Positions 57,601 through 64,000 of a DNA stretch of 64,000 bases are shown piece by piece. The DNA comes from Rhodamnia argentea (Eukaryota > Streptophyta > Magnoliopsida > Myrtales > Myrtaceae). The notes beneath the pieces were generated by a model. The model searched no databases and had not been told where the DNA came from. It saw only the letters and a program-made list of their open reading frames with translations. The position numbers were made by a program, and so were the translations under genes. Every line of letters begins with the position of its first letter. The first letter of the stretch is position 1. Location: positions 31,936,934 through 32,000,933 of the forward strand of contig NC_063151.1 in the NCBI RefSeq assembly GCF_020921035.1. The letters are read 5' to 3'.

Positions 57601-60061
57601 AGCCGAAGTCAAGGAGGGTACTACCAGTGACCAAAAGAAAATCCATCTACCTGAACCTCATATTAAGAAAGGCTTAGTAACTTTGTTATAGTTTGTTAGC
57701 TGTTATGCACACCCCAGTGTTGAACTTTGAGAAATTAATTACTGACATACAGGCGTGTTGTTTATTACCAAAAGAAGGTGGTGTCAAATACATCCCCGCA
57801 TCATTCCATGGGGTGGCATATATGCAACATATCACATGCCACTAGCTAGTAAATGTGCAGTTTAACATCTCAAGGCATCTAGTAATGGCTATTCTTAAAA
57901 AAGTCAACTCCAGTCTGGCCGCAACATTCTCTCAGGTGGACATACTGTACAAAGCCCATAAAAGAAGTACATATAAATTGCTCATTCACCTGAGGTATCA
58001 GCAATCTTCGAGGAATAAGTTCTTCATGACGCCTTGCACAAAATTCCCAAGAGCATATCTGTTGCAAAAGACAACACAAGATCTCAATGTTAAATAGTTC
58101 ATACCCAATATCCCAAATGCTTAGAATAATGCACTAATGATCACCTTTAGGTCGGGAGTGAAAACAATTCGAAGTTGACCATCACGAACAACCCGAAGCT
58201 GCTCAAAAACACTTTCTTGGATCGCTTTTGCATAGTCCAGGACAATTTGACCAGATGAGTTTTCCTGCTCCCGCGGCATATCAACATAAAGTAGTTCTTC
58301 CAAAGTACCGCTTTCATATTTTATCTTGAAAAGTCTAGGAAGGACCTCAAAAGTTGCTTCTGAAAACATGAATAAAGCATTATTCACTTGTGGCATATAT
58401 TGCCCATGATGTGAACAGAAAATGCAGACATCGAAAAACGAGAAAAGCTGCCATCTAATCTATTTAGATTTAACCAAATAGCCATTCTTCAGCCTACAAG
58501 AGCAATGAACAAAATCAAGGACGTGACAATTTGAACATACCAAATCCTCGGCCTGGCTTACGATTGCATATTTCACATTGCCAAGCTTCCTGCAAGAACG
58601 TGTTACCAAAACAGTTCATAACATGACTATGTAAAGTAAAAAACTAGGTCCACATAGCATATGCAGCCAAATTCTGCGAGGGAATGTTAGCAATTATTTG
58701 TTACAGGCCTAAGAAGAACCTAATCGTACCAAGCAGGTCTGGGACCGAGGTGCACATAACTATATTCTAATTACCAGTATATTGATAGGGTAGACGTCGA
58801 CGTCTTTTAGCAAAGTAGTCTAAATGCTAACCTGTGGAAAAACTCCAGTTGCTTGCCGACCATTTCCGTACATAGAGACACACCATTTCTTCTTAGCATT
58901 GGGAGCAAAGTATTCTGTTACGAACTTTCTCCAGAACTCGATATTATTGTCCTAAAAGAAATTAGCAATTGTTGAATCGCAATATACATCCATGAAAAAC
59001 TACTCATCAAGTACAAAGTCTACCTCTGGCCTATGTTGCTGCTGGTAAATGAAGCGGGTCAGCCTACGCGCACATGTCCCAGGTTCATATGCTGGCCTCA
59101 CAGGAGATCTCAAGGGCAAGTTCTGCTGCTGATACTGCTGGGGCAATTGAGCCCGTGGCTGGGGGATCACCTTCATGAGTTGTTGCTGTTGCTGGAGCTG
59201 CAAGAGTCTTTGTTGGTTTAAGAGATTAATCTGGGCCACAGCTTGAGGAGACTGCCTTGGCAAGTGCAAAACTTGCTGCTGCTGCTGCTGAGCTAATAGA
59301 GACACGTCTGAGTTCTGTGGTTCGAGTTTTACAGGTGCCAGGTTTCTCATGTTCGGAATGTGTTGTGGCTCTAATTTTACATGGCCAAGATTTCTCAGCG
59401 ACCGCATTGGCTGTTGTGGCTGTAGCGCTAGCTGATCACTGCCCATCTGTGGCTCCAGCTTAACAGGTCCGACGCCACTCAATCCTCCATGAGTTGACTG
59501 GAACTGCTGCTGGGACGGCTGTGATGTGTTGACCTGGTTGGAGACCTGTTGCATCGACTGCTGACTTGCTTGCTGAAAATTCTGCTGATCAAAAGATTGA
59601 GGCTGGGGTTGGGACAGGGAGTAATCCGGCATCAACTGGTTACCCGGTGGGTTTGAAAATTGCTTTCCTGGCACTGGACCAGAAGTGCCAGGATTAACAA
59701 TGTTCGAAGGGACCAATGTTGAAGAAGGGGTGTTGAAACCCATTCCATTGCCCATAGATGACAATGGATCAGACTCTGCTGCTGAATTAATACCTCCATG
59801 CAGGCTACTTCCTGAAGCAGCAACAGCTGGATTCTGACCACCATTTCCAAATGACTGGCCAAGCTCAGACGACACATTCAACATATTCCCAAGCACATTC
59901 AAGCCACCAATCTGAGCTCGTGGTGGCACAACATTCGAAAACGTCATTGGAGAAGGCACGGCATTGCCTTGGGCTCCTAACATACCCGAGTTTGATCGCA
60001 AAAGCGAAGGTGAGACAGACTGGGCACCACCAATGGGCGTGCTCGGCCCCGAAGGTACCAT
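54633..60061 (-). CDS. Transcriptional corepressor SEUSS
   Basis: Nine minus-strand coding exons: 60061-59024, 58951-58832, 58589-58541, 58359-58145, 58058-57990, 56952-56855, 56148-56055, 55756-55687 and 55546-54633. The sum is 2667 nt, 888 residues, against about 877 in Arabidopsis. The start MVPSGPSTPIGG matches the family start, and upstream in-frame ATG codons are ignored. Residues 1-346 are Ser/Gly/Gln-rich with glutamine runs. A conserved LDB-like domain follows (DNNIEFWRKFVTEYF, NAKKKWCVSMYGNGR, QCEICNRKPGRGF, TFEVLPRLFKIKYESG, EFCARRHEELIPRR, ARQLAKALEVPLVNDLGYTKRYVRCLQ). The C-terminus is Gln/Gly/Met-rich and ends FDWKQSP. Family knowledge: SEUSS pairs with LEUNIG to repress AGAMOUS and other targets. 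All introns are GT-AG and no defect was seen. A donor-like GTGAGT at 60849-60844 suggests a 5' UTR intron. Confidence 0.95.
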
Positions 60062-61690
60062 CTTTTGTACTGTCAGTTTGTGAAAATGGCCTCTTCGCAA
60101 AAATATGAACTCTAGAGAACTATCCAAACAACGGTATTAAAAAAATCTCAAGTTGCATAAACTCATTACACAAAGTTAGTAGAAAAACTAGTGATACTTA
60201 ACCCTAGGAAATTTCACCCTCGGATTCAAAGCTATGGGAGTGAGGTTCCTTCTTGTGCACCAATAGAAATGGCCGAGCTTTTCGCCGAAGCGTTTGATGA
60301 GTACCTCCAAACAAAATCCATAAACCACATACGCACGAAGGCAGGGAACAAGCTTTTCTCCCGAGCATTCTACAAACTCACTATCTTCAGGTGACAAGAA
60401 ATCCTCAATTGGCTCTTGCATGGGTTTTCTGCAGAAAAATAGATGTTAAGAGTCTCAGAATCGTGATAAATCTGAAGTGTATCAGCGAACTCAACTTGCA
60501 GATGAAAAAATATAGAGACGCCCATAAGAAACGAAAGCAAATGGAGCATACCCATGAAAATAGAGACCCATTTGTCATCTCTTCAAGCTCGAATTCCCAC
60601 CCAAAACCCCAACAGGAAACCTCAATTAACACGGTAAAGGACGAACCTTTTTCGACAAGAAAGAACTAACGGAGGAAAAAGAAGCTGAAGAATTCGAAAA
60701 GAAACATCTTTGAACAACCCTCGGTGGATACTTAACAGTGCCCAAACCAACGATCCCGATACTTCAAATTATGTGTAGAACCTCACTCAGAGGCAATTTT
60801 AAACCAAAAAGAAAGCAAAAGATGATAACAGAGACTCGCGAGGACTCACCGAAAGCTGGAATCGAAATTTACGAGCATCAGCACTCTGTCTTCGCCACTC
60901 TTTCTGAAATCACAGTCACGAAACTTTCCGCTCTGTTTCCGTGCTTACGATATCCGAGTGGTGAGTTCTCTATCCTCCTGCTTCTGTATCAAGAACAACG
61001 CATCTACATGGGAAATTTTTACCCTTTGTTTTATCTCAGTCTTCGAACACTGGCAGTGTCAATGACCGGTTCCTTCTTAGCTGTGTTGTGTGCTTACAGA
61101 GAGAAATTAGAGTGTGTGTTGGTGTGTGTCGTCCTTGCGGACGTCAAAGCTGTATTCGATCGGATTGAATTTTCCTCGTTCCTCTCTCTATCTCTCTCTC
61201 TAAATCTCTCTCTCTCTCTCTCACAAATGAAGTCAAATGGTATTCTTCTCTCTCACCTTTCCGCTATGTGCTAACGTGTTGATTATGCATCTCATGTATG
61301 CACATAGCATCATAAACCATCGTCTCTTTACAACCATCATCATCATCATCCTGACATGTTACGATGGTCTTGCTGGGTAACGCTAATGTTTGTTTGCTTT
61401 TGTTTTTTTGCCTTGCTTTCAAAAGCACAAAAAAAAAAAAAAGATAATGATAATAACGAGATAATGTGAGGATGAACTTTGAACAAAGTTTATCCATGGC
61501 TTGGGTCCACGACAGAGAGCCTAAAAACTAGTGAACGGCTGAGATGTTTGCTCAGCGGTGACAATGGATTAGTTTCATATTTTAAATCCAGAGAAACGTT
61601 TGGGAATTTATTTGCCCGCCAGCCCAAATCAATTCTTAAATTATTCGTGTTGTCAAAATACCCTTTTTTTTTTTTTTGTGGATTCGTATG
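60062..61690. other. SEUSS 5' UTR, probable leader introns and promoter
   Basis: Minus-strand leader with an inferred splice donor at 60849; the exact leader exons are not resolved. A CT-rich stretch (GA on the gene strand) lies at 61182-61222. A 178-codon plus-strand frame at 60738-61274 overlaps this region but has no recognisable domain and is not called. Confidence 0.45.
61182..61222. repeat. Interrupted (CT)n tract upstream of SEUSS
   Basis: CT/TC run with two short interruptions, on the gene strand a GA tract. Such tracts are common in plant leaders and core promoters; function is unproven. Confidence 0.9.
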
Positions 61691-62084
61691 TTTATGGGAA
61701 AATGACACAAAGGTCCGTAAATTTTGATCTAATATACAATATGATCTCTAAACTTTAGTTTAGTGTGCAATATGATCCATGAACTTTCAATTTGTTTAAT
61801 GTGATCCCCAAATTTTTAGAACGTATTCAACTTAGCCCTTGAACTGCAAAAAATATCTAATGTCGTTTCTAAATTTTGAATTAATAAAATAACTATATTG
61901 AATATCTTTTTTATAGTTCGGGAATCAAGTTGAACATGTTCTAAAAGTTCAGAGAATTAAAAATTCAAGAATCATATTATACACTGGATTAAAGTTTAGG
62001 GACCGTATTGATCAAATTAAAAGTTCATGAATCACATTGCACGTTAGATCAAAGTTCGGATACCATTTACGTCATTATCCCTAT
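61691..62084. mobile_element. Mutator-type MITE with perfect 9-bp target duplication
   Basis: The left end (TATGGGAAAATGAC after two bases) pairs with the inverted right end (ATAGGGATAATGAC). Arms share blocks such as 'gatctaatatacaatatgat' against 'gatctaacgtgcaatgtgat'. The nine bases ATTCGTATG flank it at 61682-61690 and 62085-62093. 394 bp, non-coding. It is related to the elements at 8155-8665 and 25130-25345. Confidence 0.88.
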
Positions 62085-62093
62085 ATTCGTATG

Positions 62094-63127
62094 AATCAGA
62101 GGGGCTTTAATTGGGGACATCGTCAAGTTTGAAACTCTCGTTCAGGGGCTAAATTGTTGGATTTGGTCAAAGTGCATCAGATTTTGGAACAGAAGCGCTG
62201 GTACCTGATTGCTAGAGAAACGTGATTTTAGCTTTTTTGGGTTAACCAGTAAACGATAGGGAGTTGTACCTTAGCCGATAAAATTTAATCCGTCAGCCTT
62301 TTCCTGGGTTTTTGTCCCGTTCAAAACGGGACACCATGGAAACCACAGTTCGAACAGAAGTGCTTCTGCTAAGGTAATCACTTCTTGCTCTTGTCCTAAG
62401 CTGACATAAGATTCTTGTCCCCCTATGAGTTACATGCATCCGGAATCAAGACACATGCAGAGATCCTGCAGATCATGGTTGAAAAAGTAAAGAAAGAAAG
62501 ATGCATGATTAAGATCGACTTTCGGTCTATCCGGGGACTCTATAACTGGTAAAAGAAATCATCTCCTGGTTCAATACCACGCCCTGTTTTCTGAATCACC
62601 ATCTTCTCTAGAACTCAAACTTTTGCCTTCTAAGATGAATCTCGTGCAGGAAGGATTTTACCTCATACCTAAATTGAGAAGAGCTTCGCCATCTCTACTA
62701 GAGGCATCTGATTCTTGCTGATTCCATGAAGTTTGATTTTTCACAACCAACATTTGATACCATCATTTGACGAACCCCTTAGACGGTTCAATAATGTCTG
62801 TTGGTATTTCAGGGTACTTGTGCTTTGTCTATAATCACTTGAACAACGATCAGCGAGCTGAAATCAAGCCACATTTATATTGGAAGGACACAATGCAATG
62901 CCAATCACAGCTTCATTCTGTTTTAAGAAGCAGTCAGCAGAAACCACAAGAAGCTGTCTATCTTCATCAATGGTCAAACGATTCTTATTTCTCACAACCA
63001 GGAATCACTGGTCCAACGAGGAATAACTAAAATCCTAATACAAGTTTCTCTGGCTACAACTTTCTTTCTTATTTTTTTCAATTACTTCCCCAACAGTAAA
63101 GCAGCAGAGAATATCCAATTATGGCAT
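62094..63127. other. Intergenic DNA and 3' region of the aminotransferase gene
   Basis: No gene recognised. A hairpin with eight-base arms (GTCCCGTT / AACGGGAC) lies at 62314-62332. The 87-codon frame at 62767-63030 lies antisense to the probable 3' UTR of the aminotransferase gene and has no recognisable domain. Confidence 0.4.

Positions 63128-64000
<873 letters not shown>

Noticed and set aside
60738..61274. 178-codon plus-strand frame upstream of SEUSS
   Set aside because: Lies in the SEUSS leader/promoter with a CT microsatellite at its end; no domain, transit peptide or relatives recognised.

Overview
The window is nuclear DNA from a flowering plant, most likely a woody dicot. The evidence is spliced genes with GT-AG (and a few GC-AG) introns, plant-only families (YUCCA, SEUSS, m-type thioredoxin, LL-diaminopimelate aminotransferase), AT-rich intergenic DNA, abundant GA/CT microsatellites and many small transposons. 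The repeat style would fit Myrtaceae (Eucalyptus-like), but that is a guess. Nothing bacterial, no CRISPR array and no prophage were seen.

Layout. 1-7547 (minus): 5' two thirds of a DBP10-type DEAD-box helicase (RH29). Its last visible intron carries a complete but dead Ty1/copia element (286-4806) in antisense orientation. 8155-8665: Mutator-type MITE. 10305-13935 (minus): complete RABC1 (Rab18-type) GTPase, six coding exons. 14390-14573: tRNA-derived SINE with perfect target-site duplication. 14863-22112: repeat-rich stretch with foldback elements, a hAT MITE, a Ty3/gypsy pol fragment and an older copy of the region upstream of the next gene. 22113-23740 (plus): complete YUCCA-type flavin monooxygenase, followed by a decayed second copy (24790-25800). 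25936-28131: foldback/MITE elements. 28475-29464 (minus): pseudogene of a plant multi-pass membrane protein. 31436-32759 (minus): R2R3-MYB factor of the MYB52/54/56 group, with a GC-AG intron. 33000-42500: gene-poor, with foldback elements. 42574-49884 (minus): SDN5-like DEDDh exonuclease, 14 coding exons, one GC-AG intron and a hAT MITE in another intron. 52510-53387 (plus): chloroplast m-type thioredoxin. 54633-60061 (minus): SEUSS corepressor, nine coding exons. 61691-62084: Mutator-type MITE. 63128-64000 (minus, runs off the right edge): LL-diaminopimelate aminotransferase.

The genes do not form an operon or a cluster of one pathway. They are ordinary housekeeping and regulatory genes (ribosome biogenesis, vesicle traffic, auxin synthesis, RNA decay, plastid redox, floral corepression, lysine synthesis). 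The notable content is structural: a local YUCCA duplication history, well-delimited non-autonomous transposons with target-site duplications, a repeated GC-cored foldback family and two GC-AG introns. No new multi-gene system was found. Exon boundaries were placed by eye from splice signals, reading frame and remembered family sequence. For every complete gene the summed exon length is divisible by three.
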